From: Xiphydria camelus
Lineage: Eukaryota > Arthropoda > Insecta > Hymenoptera > Xiphydriidae
Direction of reading: 5' to 3'
Assembly: GCA_963678675.1 (NCBI GenBank)
Contig: OY783198.1
Coordinates: 16,921,276-16,985,275 of the forward strand
DNA length: 64,000 nt
Made by a program: the position numbers and the translations under genes. The notes under the pieces are model-generated. The model had not been told where the DNA came from. It ran no database searches and saw only the letters and a list, made by a program, of their open reading frames with translations. Below, piece after piece: positions 31,526-42,321 of the stretch. The stretch's first letter is position 1, and each line of letters opens with the position of its first letter.

Positions 31526-32849
31526 ATGGTTCCTCCTGGTCTCCATATACAGTGCCATAGTCTTCCTCCGGTGCTGAGGATTCGGTCGTTTTGTACTGGT
31601 CTTCGTAGTACTCCACTTCCTCCGAGATTTCTTCTTGAATGTTGTTCACTCTCTGGGGTGGTCTCTTTTGTGTTTGGCTTTGCTGAAAATTTTGCTTCTT
31701 ATAGCATCGGCTTTCTGAGTGTCCGTTCTGCTTGCAATGTGTGCAGAATAATTTCATTCTATCGAACAACGGTTTATTCTCCATTCTTTGGAAGTTCTTT
31801 TCTACCTGGTCTACGTGCTGTTTGGAGTTCTGCTGCTGCCAAGTTCCGCTTGAAGGTCTGGATAAATAATTAGGTCGTCTTGTCGTTGGTTGGAACCGAT
31901 TTGATGTTGGTTGAAGTGGGGGTCGCGTGACGGGATTACTGCGTCGTCGTTCAAGTAAAAAGGTTTCTACCTCCAGTGCTTCCATACGCGCATCGCGTAA
32001 CGTTTTCGGGTGCGTGTTTCTGACTGCCATACATATTTCGTCTCTTAATCCTCCGATGTATGTCTTGACGACGTTTCTTTCTTCTATCTTAAGTGCAATC
32101 CGTGTCTCGGTACGGGAAGTGTCTTCGTCCGCCTCGTTCTGGATAGTATATTTTAAGTCGTTGTAGCGTTCTATGAAACGCTTATCATAGCTGCGAACAT
32201 TCTCGTTTAGCTGTTTGGTGGACATGAGTTTACTGCGTGCCAGTTCATATGACGTGGCTGCTGATACATTATCCCTAAGTGCTTGGAATAGGTCGCGGGA
32301 GCTGTTTATCTCCAGACCGCGGATACTACGTTCGGCTTCTCCGGTAATCTTTTCGTTGACGATAAGATCCAAGAGTCGGTCGGGTCGCGTGCAGGTGCCG
32401 GATGCTCGTTTGCAGGATCGGATAAATTCCTCTACTCCTACGTCGTCGTGTCCCTTAAGTGCTCGTACGTATTTGATCGCATTCTTAGGAGTTTCAGCGT
32501 CCTGTGACGTGACTCTATCTTGCCTTCGTTCCGGTGACGAATCTGGCGTCGACCATCCAGCTTGCCTCTCTCTTCTCTGTACTTGAGGCATCGATGCGGG
32601 TCTGCTGGTATTCGATGCTGGCAGTGCCGTGGGCAATGGTGGTGCTTCATCTTCCGTAATGTCTATTTTCAAGTGTCTCCAAATGTCCTTGATTTCTTTG
32701 GATCTTCTCTCGTTCTCCATTCCTAGCTCCGTTACTCCTGTTTCTATTCTCTCGATTTTCATCGATAATCCTTCTAGTTTCTCTAATATGAGCATGGTAC
32801 TCGCCATGTTGTCGTTGATGGATCTTGACGGTGATGTCGCTCTTGACAT
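31485..32849 (-). CDS. Gag of the retrovirus-like element
   Basis: A 454-codon intact frame. It has an N-terminal coiled-coil-like region with heptad leucines (residues about 15-60), a charged linker, and a central retrotransposon-gag domain (LIVNEKITGEAERSIRG, then NLRDEICMAV-like spacing). One CCHC zinc knuckle (CTHCKQNGHSESRC) lies near residue 368, and the C-terminus is acidic. Its end overlaps the protease frame, consistent with translational frameshifting to make Gag-Pro-Pol. Confidence 0.88.
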   Translation of the reverse strand: MSRATSPSRSINDNMASTMLILEKLEGLSMKIERIETGVTELGMENERRSKEIKDIWRHLKIDITEDEAPPLPTALPASNTSRPASMPQVQRRERQAGWSTPDSSPERRQDRVTSQDAETPKNAIKYVRALKGHDDVGVEEFIRSCKRASGTCTRPDRLLDLIVNEKITGEAERSIRGLEINSSRDLFQALRDNVSAATSYELARSKLMSTKQLNENVRSYDKRFIERYNDLKYTIQNEADEDTSRTETRIALKIEERNVVKTYIGGLRDEICMAVRNTHPKTLRDARMEALEVETFLLERRRSNPVTRPPLQPTSNRFQPTTRRPNYLSRPSSGTWQQQNSKQHVDQVEKNFQRMENKPLFDRMKLFCTHCKQNGHSESRCYKKQNFQQSQTQKRPPQRVNNIQEEISEEVEYYEDQYKTTESSAPEEDYGTVYGDQEEPSDQDDTSSTQELQ

Positions 32850-33276
32850 GTTGGGTGCCGTGTAATAGGGATTCTGGATTCTTCCTACTACGTCGGTGTC
32901 ACTACTGTCCGTTTCTTCGCTCGTTGGAATCTCTGTCCGTGCGCGATACGTCGCGAATGCCAGCGTGTGACGAGTTTATAACTTTTATGCCTCGCAAGTT
33001 GCTACAAACTTGATTGCCATAAAAGTTCACAGTCGGTTTTTATTGACGAGGTTCCGAGCTCGCGGGCTGGGTTCCACGATTTTGCAGGATGCTTACCGCT
33101 GTGTTTTTGAAATCTTCTTTGTTCCTTGCAAATGGTGATGTCTCGTTGTGGAGGACGTCCCAGGGTTCGTATTGGATAGCCTCGATGTGAATTTAAGAAA
33201 GTTCAGGGTCCCGGTCGTGGCTAGTTCTTAAACAGTAGCTCGTACCAAGGAATAACTTTCTAAATCGCGAGAACTA

Positions 33277-33293
33277 TCCTGGCAGGATCGCCA
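33277..33293 (-). promoter_or_regulatory. Primer-binding site, probably tRNA-Arg
   Basis: Three bases inside the 5' LTR, the minus strand reads TGGCGATCCTGCCAGGA. That is complementary to a tRNA 3' end and matches my recollection of insect tRNA-Arg(ACG). A 447-base leader separates the 5' LTR from the gag start. Confidence 0.7.
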
Positions 33294-33296
33294 AAA

Positions 33297-33555
33297 TGTT
33301 ACGGGGAAATAGTTTCAATTGACTTTTTTAAAAAGGGAGGCACTGGCTATACCTGAGTATAGTCAGTGCTAGTTTATTTCTCTTCTTTTACTAAGTACAA
33401 TATTATCACTATTTCTAGGAGTCTGTCACAATATGGCACGTGTGTTGTATTGTGCAGAGGAGGACTCTCGAAGCAGAACTGCCGCCCTAGGTATTTAGGC
33501 CGGCTTATATAGGTCACTCGTGGTGAGATAAGGGGGTGCCTATCTACGCTTAACA
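33297..33555 (-). repeat. 5' LTR of the retrovirus-like element
   Basis: Identical, base for base as far as I can read, to 25907-26165. It has TG...CA ends and the same TATA-like and AATAAA positions. Confidence 0.92.
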
Positions 33556-33560
33556 GGTGT

Positions 33561-34515
33561 AATGGCAAAATTATTAGAGTATTGGTTTGGAGCTACATCA
33601 CCATTAAGAATTGGCTACCCATTAAAAACTGAAGTTTCCAGAAGATTAAAACAGATACACTCACAAGTGCCTACTGATTTCCATCGAAAAATTAGAACTT
33701 TGGCAGACTTTGCAAAGTATAAAGCTGTAGAACTAAAATTCTTTGCTCTGTATGTGGGGCCAATAGTTCTAAAAGATGTTCTAAGTTCAGAAATGTATAA
33801 ACATTTTCTTTTATTTTTTGTTGCTTCACGTTTGCTGTGGTGCAAGAAAACAGCACGAAATAATGTTCCATTCGCAAAAAATTGTTTCACAAGTTTCTTT
33901 TCCAAGTCATTACAAATATACGGCAGACAATCAGCCACTGTGAATATGCACAATATAATTCATGTTGCCGATGATGTAGTCAATTTAAATTGCAGTCTGA
34001 GTGAGATTACAGCTTTTCCTTTCGAGAATTTATTAGAGAAAATTAAAAGACATCTTCGGTCTCCACATCATACAATTGCTCAACTTTGCCGCCGTCTTCA
34101 TGAAGATGAAACGATAACACGTCCACCAAAAATTGATGCTGAGTTGGTAATACTTGATAAAAAACGCAAAGGCCCTCAGATTAAGAAAATTCTATTTCAA
34201 AGATCAGTGCTCTCTGTCGAAGCACCAGATAACATTATTTTGCTTAAAAATAAACAAGTAATGAAAATAAATGGAATAGTTCATTCTGAAGGAAGAATAA
34301 CTATCGAGGGAGTTCTCTGGAATAAAAAAAGTACAATATTTAATTATCCTATCACTTCAGATCGCTTAAATATGTGGGAATTGCAAAAAGAGGAATCAAC
34401 TTCAATGTTATCTATATTACTTGACGAAATCGATTCAAAAATGGTTAAATTTAGTTTAAACTTCTCGGTAAACGATCACATTAGAGTATTTGTCATGCCA
34501 CTTCTTCATGACTAA
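33561..34515 (+). CDS. CACTA/CMC-like transposase, part 2
   Basis: Continuation of the gene begun at 24822; the frame is exact once the insertion and one GGTGT are removed. It contains a LLEYWFG start and an RKIRTLADFAKYKAVELKFF block. A YVGPIVLKD block and a histidine-rich NMHNIIHVADDVVNL block follow, then an FPFENLLEKIKRHLR block. These are conserved C-terminal features of this transposon protein family. Stop TAA is at 34513-34515. Because of the insertion it now lacks a promoter and an N-terminus. Confidence 0.7.
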
Positions 34516-34573
34516 ATATATTTACAGTAGTCTCCCTAACTTCTAGGCTTCTTCCGGGCTGTGACAATTTTTT

Positions 34574-35095
34574 CAAGCGAATAAATTTCTTATAGTATCT
34601 ATCGACTTACAAATATTTGGTAGGTACTTCATATAAAGAAAGCGGCAAATGCGCTTGCAGTCCCGTTCCTTTTCCGAAAATTTTAATCGATACCGCTATA
34701 CGTGGAATACTAAATCCGTTCAAAAACGACACTTTCAAATGCTGAATTCGTCATTCTCTCCTTTACACAATACGGATTTAGTATTCCACGTATAGCGGTA
34801 TCGATTAAAATTTCCGGGAAAGGTACGGGACTGCAAGCGCATTTGCCGCTTTCGCCGAAATATACCGCTTGTTTCATGGCTAGATTAAACCTTAGATTAG
34901 TGAGGTATTTCGATCGCGATGATATCCACGGAACAAACCAATATTTTGAATTGTGTTTATCGTGCGACGGAACACAAATAAAGAAAGGTGAGTACATGAT
35001 CGAACAACTGATGGTATCAAAAATGTCTTTATATGAAGTACCTACCATATATTTGTAAGTTGATAAATACTCTAAGAAATTAATTCGCTTGAAAA
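34574..35095. repeat. Fold-back element with asymmetric arm
   Basis: 34574-34735 is inverted at about 34762-34855 and 35024-35095 (for example GGTAGGTACTTCATATAAAG and ATACGTGGAATACTAAATCC). The right arm carries an extra segment of about 170 bases with a short open frame (from 34877). It lies downstream of the transposase gene. Confidence 0.7.
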
Positions 35096-35865
35096 CATTT
35101 CTGTTACAAATATTCTTTCATTTCACGCACCTCGTTATATTTGTATAAAATACTATATCGTTGGACAAATGCCAAAAGGGTATTCTAAAAAAAAATTATT
35201 GACTGTGGTGTGGTAGGGAGATCCCTAACATCGCAATTCGGTGAATTCAGATCAGAGCCCGGTCGCCTAGAAATTAGAGAGATTCTACTGTTCTATGAAC
35301 ATGAAGACAAGTGCTGTATACAAAAGAACATTTTAAGAATTGTTATTTAAAATTCAATTTAAAATTCAAATTTTCTATAATAATTTAGGACTGCTATTTT
35401 ATTGAGAAATAATGAGCGGATAAACCGTTAATTTATAACCTACCGTCGAGTATTAACCAACTTGTCTAATTCAAAGCGCATTTCGTTTCTTCTCTCTTAA
35501 CTCCACCCTCAGTCACCGTCCTGACTCACGATAAATGGAATTCGATACAATGGTTCGTATCGTTTCATAGTATCACAGTCATAAATATCTCGCCAACCCA
35601 TAGCTGATCTCAGGATAAGCGAAACTGTATATTTCGGCGAATGTAGGCTTCGAACGCCACGGTTGTATACCTTTCATGGAAATTTACCGTTCCAGATAGC
35701 CTGACGCATCCTCACGATCGAGAGTAGGGGTGCGTGAGTGCAGCACTCGGAAATCGCTAGCAACGAAACCTTCGCCCTTTGTATACAGACTCGGACTAGA
35801 CAATAAGGTGCAATAAGGGGGCGTCGCTCACGCTATCCCCTCTATGGATCAAATGTCACTACGTT
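35096..35865. other. No gene recognised
   Basis: Unique-looking spacer between the fold-back element and the promoter region of the DUF4806-like gene. No motif is supported. Confidence 0.4.
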
Positions 35866-36245
35866 CTGAACTATATAAGACGAAGCCAAGAGGCTCTCGT
35901 CTATCAGTCTCGTCTGTCTGTCATCTCTCTCTCTTTAACGTGAATATATTTATACCAGTCTTATAGTGAGTGCAGTGTCCAGCTTATTCGAAGTAGCCCT
36001 TACATTTAACGAAACTGTGCTTAAACGTTTCTGTACCTTGGAAGCAGAGTGGTTTAGCGCTCCACGGGCACGGACCCACCCTCTACAGCCGACGTGTACC
36101 GACATCACTCTCAAATGTAAGCATATGTCGACTCGGTCCTTGGCCTCGATCAAATTCGTTTAAGTTTTGAACTATATAAGACGAAGCCAAGAGGCTCTCG
36201 TCTATCACACTCGTCTGTCTTCTCTTTAACCTGAATATATTTATA
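35866..36245 (+). promoter_or_regulatory. Duplicated TATA promoter of the DUF4806-like gene
   Basis: CTGAACTATATAAGACGAAG occurs at about 35865 and a near copy at about 36167. Each is followed by the same GCCAAGAGGCTCTCGTCTAT and a TCTGTC-rich leader ending in GAATATATTTATA. TATA boxes are at 35872-35879 and 36173-36180. A splice acceptor (TATTTTAG) follows at about 36277, just before the first coding ATG, which suggests a non-coding first exon. Confidence 0.6.
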
Positions 36246-36287
36246 TAACCAATGTTATATTTGAACTTATATTTTAGATTTACCATC

Positions 36288-38106
36288 ATGAACTATATGA
36301 AACCGTTGAAGAAATTTCAAATAGTAATATTCCACCCTCGAGGACGACCAACGAAGCTGAAGAGCATAGGTATAGTCCCTTTGGAATGGGTTTTTAATGA
36401 CAAAAGCATCACCTTGTGTCATTACCCTCCTCCTCCGTACGATAAAGTACCAAATTTGGTTAAGAAGGGTTGTAAATATCAAAAAAACTGGAATACGTAT
36501 AAAGTATCAATCCACGGTCAATCAAGTTAGTTGAAATTCTGTAATGTATACTAAATGATTATTTCCATCACGAGAAATATAAAATGACAACATTTTTCAA
36601 GATAAGTCAAGTAATGAAAATCAAACAGTTCTGTTCAATTTACTTTTCAGATACTTATGAAGGAGCAAATGCACTTCTGGAAAAATTGCAGGAAGAAGGC
36701 AATATGTATGCTTTTTCTTCTGATACAGAAACCGAGCTCGCTAAAAAAGCTTCTCAAATTGAGCAACAGATCAGAGCTGAAACCTTCAAGAAAAAACTAG
36801 CTGAAATGAAATCGAAAATGAACTTAAAGTCAAAAGCTACATCATCAAAAAAAAGGGAAGAAAAGGAAGTTGACTTCTTTCCAATGCAAGGTTGTTATTT
36901 TATGTTGTTTGTTATATTAAATCATTTGTGCAAACTATATTTAAAGAAAGAAAATTTAATTAGGCCCACAATATTCAAGTGGAGAAGACATTGATGAGGC
37001 TGGAACGAAGTCACCAATGCTGCCAATAAAAGAAGATTTGTCCACAGACACCTTTTCCATCAGTAATGAAACACTGAACGATACTGCACCTTGCGTTGAC
37101 ATGTTTCTGGCATCACATAAAGTTCAAAAAAATTTGAAACGTTGTGGAACACAACTGAACTACGAACCGCCGAAGAAAAAGTTCATGGCAGAAGGAGAAC
37201 TGAACGGTCAATCTGGTAGATATGTTAATTCCTATATTTTTTATCTTAGGTATTTCTTTATTCGCAAGAGATCACTCTTTAATGAGACATACATCTGTCT
37301 ACTTTAGTACTTCAAGACATTTTGTCAAGAGTCATCTCCGTGGAAGCACAAGTGAGGAGAAATCAGGAAATACTTCTGCATATTCAACGCTCTATCCCGG
37401 ATAATGGCAATTTTTCATCTGCCGATTTTTCTATGCCGGAAAACCACGAACTGGAGCTTCCAATCGACTGCATAGACTCATTACAACGTTTTGAGCAGAA
37501 ACTTACTGAGGATCCCAAATGTTTATCAGATACGGTATGTATTTCATAAAAATAGCATTAGTGAATAAAAATTGTAACGAAATTAATGTCTTTACTTTTC
37601 TTCAGCTGCAAGTGATGAAACGACTAACGGCTGCAAAGCCCACAGTTAGTGCAGGCGACATTTTAAAGAAATTTGTGTCAAGAAGTGTTGCAATGCTATA
37701 CACTGCCACCAAACAAATGAAGGGGAAATTTGTTATGGAACTGAATTTTCCCAAATTCATGGGATGTATTACAGGTAAAATTATGCAATAAAGACAGAAT
37801 TACTACAACAGGAACTGTTTTTGAATAGTAATGAATACGAGAGTATAGATAGTACATTTCAATTCATGATTTTCAGAAACACTTTTGTCGCATCACCGAG
37901 ACCTCACCGAGAAAGAGGCGAAAGCAGCAGTGGGTGTGGCCTTAACTGCATCGAAGTGTTGGGATGGCCACCGTTCTAAAGGAACTACAACCGGGGATGA
38001 AGTGCTATCATTACCAAGCACATCTCGAGGTAGAGGTGACGAACTCAACCTATCCACAATAAATTTAGGTAGAGACTTTATATTAGATTCTTCGGATTCA
38101 GAGTGA
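36288..38106 (+). CDS. DUF4806-like protein, six coding exons, 451 residues
   Basis: Coding exons are 36288-36525, 36651-36890, 36964-37215, 37308-37534, 37606-37774 and 37877-38106. Every intron starts GT and ends AG, and the joined length is 1356 bases, exactly 452 codons. The N-terminal part (FQIVIF, then PLEWVFND, and a WNTYKVSI block) resembles the start of insect DUF4806 proteins. The middle is a charged helical region. The C-terminal LPIDCIDSLQRFEQKL and LKKFVSRSVAM blocks are the DUF4806-type domain. The function is unknown; a DNA-binding accessory role in transposition is my inference from its place inside the CMC-like element, 1.8 kb after the transposase. No disabling mutation is seen. 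Confidence 0.75.
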
Positions 38107-38229
38107 GACTTGTTAACGCCACCCAAGTAGCAAAATGTATAAAATTTTAGTCCGCGCTACTATACCTTTCTTGTCTAAAACCTCATAGATTCTTAGGATA
38201 ACATTACTTCCGCTGCCTGTAGTTTAATA

Positions 38230-39175
38230 TTAATTTAACTTAACTTTTATTAGGTAATAATCAGGCCAAAAGCAACAAAAATCACAACACGTCTGACGCT
38301 TCGATTCCTCTCCGAACCCTCTCCGGAGACACAATGAAGGATTCATTCGAAAAAGAACCGAAACGTCAGACGTGCAGTGATTTTTGTTGCTTTTGGCCTG
38401 ATTATTACCTAATAAAAGTTAAGTTAAATTAACCTCATAGATTATTAGATAATCGAAATTGAATACCTATACCTTTCTTGTGTACAGCGAAATATAATGT
38501 ACGAAAAAGTATTCTACCAACTCTTAGTCTAAAATCTCATAGATTCTTAAGATAATATTACTTCTGTCGCCTGTAGTTTAATATTAATTTAACTTAACTT
38601 TTATTAGGTAATAATCAGGCCAAAAAACAACAAAAATCACTGCACGTCTGACGCTTCGATTCCTCTCCGAACCCTCTCCGGAGACACAATGAAGGATTCA
38701 TTCGAAAAAGAACCGAAACGTCAGACGTGCAGTGATTTTTGTTGTTTTTTGGCCTGATTATTACCTAATAAAAGTTAAGTTAAATTAATATTAAACTACA
38801 GGTGACAGAAGTAATATTATCTTAAGAATCTATGAGATTTTAGACTAAATTGTTAGAATACTTTTCCGTACATTATATTTCGCTGTACAAGAGAGGTATA
38901 GGTATTCAATTTCGATTGTTTAATAATATATAAGGTTAATTTAACTTAACTTTTATTGGGTAACAATCAGGCCAAAAAAGCAACAAAAATCACTACACGC
39001 CTGACGCTTCGATTCCTCTCCGAACCCTCTTCGGAGACGAAATGAAGGATTCGTTCGAAGAGGAACCCAAACGTCAGACGAGCAGTGATTTTTGTTGTTT
39101 TTTGGCCTGATTATTACCTAATAAAAGTTAAGTTAAATTAATCTCATATATTATTAAACAATCGAAATTGAATAA
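38230..39175. repeat. Three tandem hairpins inside a larger palindrome
   Basis: A hairpin of about 200 bp with AGGTAATAATCAGGCCAAAA ends and a GTCTGACGCTTCGATTCC arm is present three times (about 38232-38433, 38580-38787 and 38940-39140). The DNA between hairpins 1-2 and 2-3 is itself inverted (GAATCTATGAGATTTTAGAC against its complement), so the whole is also palindromic about hairpin 2. It lies near the right end of the CMC-like element, where subterminal repeats are expected. Confidence 0.75.
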
Positions 39176-39561
39176 GTCACCCGTCAAATTGACGGGGTTC
39201 CGTAAACCTAGTGATAGTAAAGTAGGAATAATAAAAGTGTACTCGTCTTAGTATTATACATTATTTTTCTAAATTTGTAATGCTATCGCTATGTATTGTA
39301 ACCCAATTTTAATTATCAATAAAATATAAAAATTTAATTCTAACCTCAAATGTTCTTCATTACCGACTCATTACCGACAACGCAACCTTGTCCCAAGCGC
39401 CATAGTCTACCTTGAAACAAACTTGCATAGCATACTGTCACAACATTGAAACGCGTAACGGATTTGCCTTGCATCAGCCTTGTTTTGCAACCTTGCCGCA
39501 AGGTTCTACCTTGCCGGCCAACCTTGTAACAAGCTTATTTCGGGGTACGATTTCTACCTGG
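39176..39561. other. Right subterminal region of the CMC-like element
   Basis: No gene. Repeats of CAAGGTT/AACCTTG are frequent from about 39380 to 39535 and mirror the GCAAGGTT-rich left end (23060-23280). They are candidate transposase-binding sites. Confidence 0.6.
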
Positions 39562-40894
39562 GTGCTTCACATAATTTATTTTTTAAAATATCATATGCTA
39601 TTTGTTGTTCGTTTGTTCATTCAAAATTTCCTTCTTTCTTTAAGAGATTTGATAAAGGTTTGGCAATTTTAGAAAAGTTTTCAATAAATCTTCTGTAATA
39701 ACCGGCTAATCCTAAAAATTGTCTAACGTTTTTCTGGTTTTTAGGAATCGGAAAATTTTCAACGGCTTCTATTTTCTTTGGATCTGGCTTTACTCCGTTT
39801 TCACTTATTATGAGGCCAAGATATGCAACTTCTTTTCGTAAAAATTCACATTTATCTGGTTGTAGACTTAATTTTGCTTTCCGTAATCGGTCTGTGAGTT
39901 TAATGAATTTTTCCCGATGTTCTTCTAAGGAATTGGCATAAATTACAATATCATCAAGGTATACAAATAATTCAATTCCCTGTAAACCTGTTAATACACG
40001 ATCCATTAATCTCTGGAATGTTGCTGGGACATTTTTCAGTCCAAAAGGCATGCGATTAAATTCGTAATTGCCATATGGTGTGTAAAATGCGGTTTTATGG
40101 CGATCTTTTTCGCTCATTTTTATTTGATGAAAGCCTGAGGCTAAGTCAAATACTGAAAAATATTTCGCTCTACCCCTAACTGATCTAATATATCTACAAT
40201 ATTAGGTAGTGGATAAGAGTCTCCTATTGTTTTTTCATTTAAGGATCTGAAATCTAGTACCAGTCGGTAACGTGGTTCATCTGAGTTAGGTTTTTTCTTT
40301 TTAGGAACTATCCAAATTGGTGTATTTTATAAGGTGATTGTGAGAAGGTTTTACTATTCCACCTTCTAATAGTTCTTTGACTTGTTTATTGATCTCCTGT
40401 TTGTGAATTGGAGGAAATCTATATTGATGTTTATTAATTGGTAGCTCGTCTAACGTTGGAATGTCATGTGTTCGTACGTTTGTTGCTTCTAAGTAATCAT
40501 TTTGTAAATGAAATCTATCCTCACTTTTTTATTTCGATCAAATATTCAATTTCTTTTCTTTCTTCTTCGTTCAAATGATTTAATCGTAATAATTCTTTTA
40601 TTTCTTTTATTCTTTCTTTGTTTTTATTGTGATTTGTTGGTTTATTATTTGTTGAATTATTAATAATATTTTCTGTTACTTTATTGACTCCTTCTATTCT
40701 ATTAAGGTCTTTTAACGCGATACTGCGATCTGTCCGTTTATTTGCCCTAGAGAATAGGTATTTATTTCATTGTTTATTTCTACTATTCCTTTGAGGTCCT
40801 CTAACGCGATACTGCGATCTGTCCGTTGATTTTCCTTAGAATAGGTTTTGTAATTTGATTTATCTGTTTTATTATTATTGTTGGTGTTAAATCT
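39562..40894 (-). pseudogene. Gypsy A retrotransposon, RT part of pol
   Basis: A 166-codon frame at 39617-40117 covers RT fingers/palm with FNRMPFGLKN, the YLDD active site and a FLGLAGYYRRF thumb-end block. Upstream, at 40117-40560, conserved RT blocks (VLDFRSLNEKT, PLPNI) appear in several frames, so frameshifts have accumulated. Before that a linker contains two copies of a stretch with ACAGATCGCAGTATCGCG (about 40725 and 40810). The frame continues, after removal of the 16.5-kb element, at 23043. The gag and protease parts lie beyond Gypsy B at 52861-54772. Confidence 0.85.
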
Positions 40895-41097
40895 TAGGTG
40901 TTACACATGTGAATATTTATTGGCATATACTTTGCGGCTGGGCCGGAGCTCTAGTGTGCTGGCCGGGGGTCAGCACGCAACTGACTGACGGAGAGCCCTT
41001 TCTCCCAATATCTAGGTGTTACCCAATACTTGCGTGGTTGAATACACCACAACCCGACCAGAAATTTGGCTTGACATGCCGGTTGTCACATCAGGCC

Positions 41098-41465
41098 CTG
41101 ATCAGGCATACGCCCGGCATGCCGGATCCGGTTTGCCTTAGCTGCGCCGGACCCGGCCCTGATCAGGCATACGCCCGGCATACCGGATCCGGTTTGCCTT
41201 AGCTGCGCCGGACCCGGCCCTGATCAGGCATACGCCCGGCATGCCGGATCCGGTTTGCCGTATCTGCGCCGGACCCGGCCCTGATCAGGCATACGCCCGG
41301 CATGCCGGATCCGGTTTGCCTTAGCTGCGCCGGACCCGGCCCTGATCAGGCATACGCACGGCATGCCGGATCCGGTGAGTGTTGCGCCGGATCCGGCCCG
41401 GGTAAGGCATACGCACGGCATGCCGGATCCGGTTTGCCGTGGCTGCGCCGTACTCGGCCCTGATC
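41098..41465. repeat. 61-bp tandem repeat, about six copies
   Basis: Units begin CTGATCAGGCATACGCCCGG and contain GGATCCGGTTTGCC and GCGCCGGACCCGGCC. Copies start near 41098, 41159, 41220, 41281 and 41341, with diverged ones after. It is GC-rich, within the presumed 3' LTR region of Gypsy B. Confidence 0.9.
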
Positions 41466-41744
41466 AGGCTAATCCACGGTAAACCTAGTCCAGTCAGTCA
41501 ATCCACGCTGTAGCAGCCTGACGCCAGATGGCGCCGACCCTCTCGGCTCTCGGTAGGAAAACGGCGGTACAGTACTATATACCTAAGAGGACCACAGAGC
41601 GTCTAAGGCAGGAGTCGGCCTAGCCTTACTGACGAGTTCACAGGCCGACTCCGGGTCGAAATGACGAACTCACTCGTCTGCCACAGCGATTTTTGAAAGC
41701 GATTTTGTTTATATATAAAAATAAACAATTATCGTATGGGAAAT

Positions 41745-42130
41745 TTAGACCCGACCCGACCCGACCAGAAATGTCGATACTTGTCACGTCAGGACCGAAT
41801 AAGGCAACTTATCCGGCCCTGGTCAAGCATGTAACGCGTTGTCACATCAGGGCCGAATCCGGTAACCGGATCCGGGCCCGACCAGAAATTTCGATACTTG
41901 TCACGTCAGGACCGAATAAGGCAGCCTGACCCGGCCCTGGTCAAGCATGTAACGCGTTGTCACATCAGGGCCGAGTCCGGCAACCGGCTCCGGGCCGGAC
42001 CCGGCCCTGATGTGACAATGCGTTACATACCTGACCAGGGCCGGGTAAGGTTGCCTGATAAGGGCCTGACTTCCAAGATCCGGCTGCCTGACCCGGCCCT
42101 GATGTGACAAGTATCGAAATTTCTGGTCGG
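41745..42130. repeat. GC-rich repeated and inverted units near the Gypsy B 3' end
   Basis: Two direct units containing CCAGAAATTTCGATACTTGT and GCATGTAACGCGTTGTCACA are followed by inverted copies of the same words up to 42130. A purine-rich run (minus-strand AAAAAAGGGGGAGAAG near 42134-42150) follows the pol stop and would serve as polypurine tract. Confidence 0.7.
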
Positions 42131-42147
42131 GAACTTCTCCCCCTTTT

Positions 42148-42321
42148 TTATTTAAAAAGTCTCGGGGATCGCCGCAGAGGTACAATTAGTTGATCAATGT
42201 GCCGCTTATGCGGTTTTCCAGAATCCGCATGAACGACATAAGTGGAAGGCGTAGTTTGCTTTACAATTTTACCTTCAATTCGTTTTTCGTCTCTTACGCC
42301 GTGCGCATCCATATAAACCTT
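42148..42321 (-). pseudogene. Gypsy B pol, C-terminal end
   Basis: A 57-residue tail (ending RRSPRLFK) that continues the frame of the pol at 48792-51113 once the Polinton and one AACCTT are removed. It shows the integrase C-terminal tail pattern (HIDQLI near the end) typical of Gypsy elements. Confidence 0.75.

Larger units (their letters stand above)
25907..33555 (-). mobile_element. Env-bearing LTR retrotransposon (insect endogenous retrovirus-like)
   Basis: Two identical 259-bp LTRs (25907-26165 and 33297-33555) bracket gag, pro-pol and env, all on the minus strand. GGTGT flanks the element at 25902-25906 and 33556-33560. The layout (gag, pro-pol in a shifted frame, env overlapping the end of pol) is that of Gypsy-group insect retroviruses. 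The identical LTRs point to recent insertion. The only obvious damage is one in-frame TAG inside protease (31363-31365). It interrupts the transposase gene of the surrounding CMC-like element. Confidence 0.93.
23040..39565 (+). mobile_element. 16.5-kb CACTA/CMC-like transposon inserted in Gypsy A pol
   Basis: The ends CCAGGTAGAAATC (23044) and its exact inverse (to 39561) are flanked by GTGC on both sides (23040-23043 and 39562-39565). Removing the element and one GTGC leaves the Gypsy A reading frame continuous, which proves insertion. Both end regions are rich in GCAAGGTT-like subterminal repeats. The cargo on the plus strand is a tnp2-like transposase (24822-25906 plus 33561-34515) and a six-exon DUF4806-like gene (36288-38106). 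A 7.65-kb retrovirus-like element sits in the first gene, so the element itself was about 8.9 kb. Assignment to CACTA/CMC rests on the transposase and is tentative. Confidence 0.8.

Noticed and set aside
39412..39698. Plus-strand frames at the right end of the CMC-like element
   Set aside because: They run across the element border into antisense Gypsy A and have no domain.
40909..41929. GC-rich frames in the 61-bp repeats
   Set aside because: Repeat-derived, present on both strands, with no conserved protein pattern.
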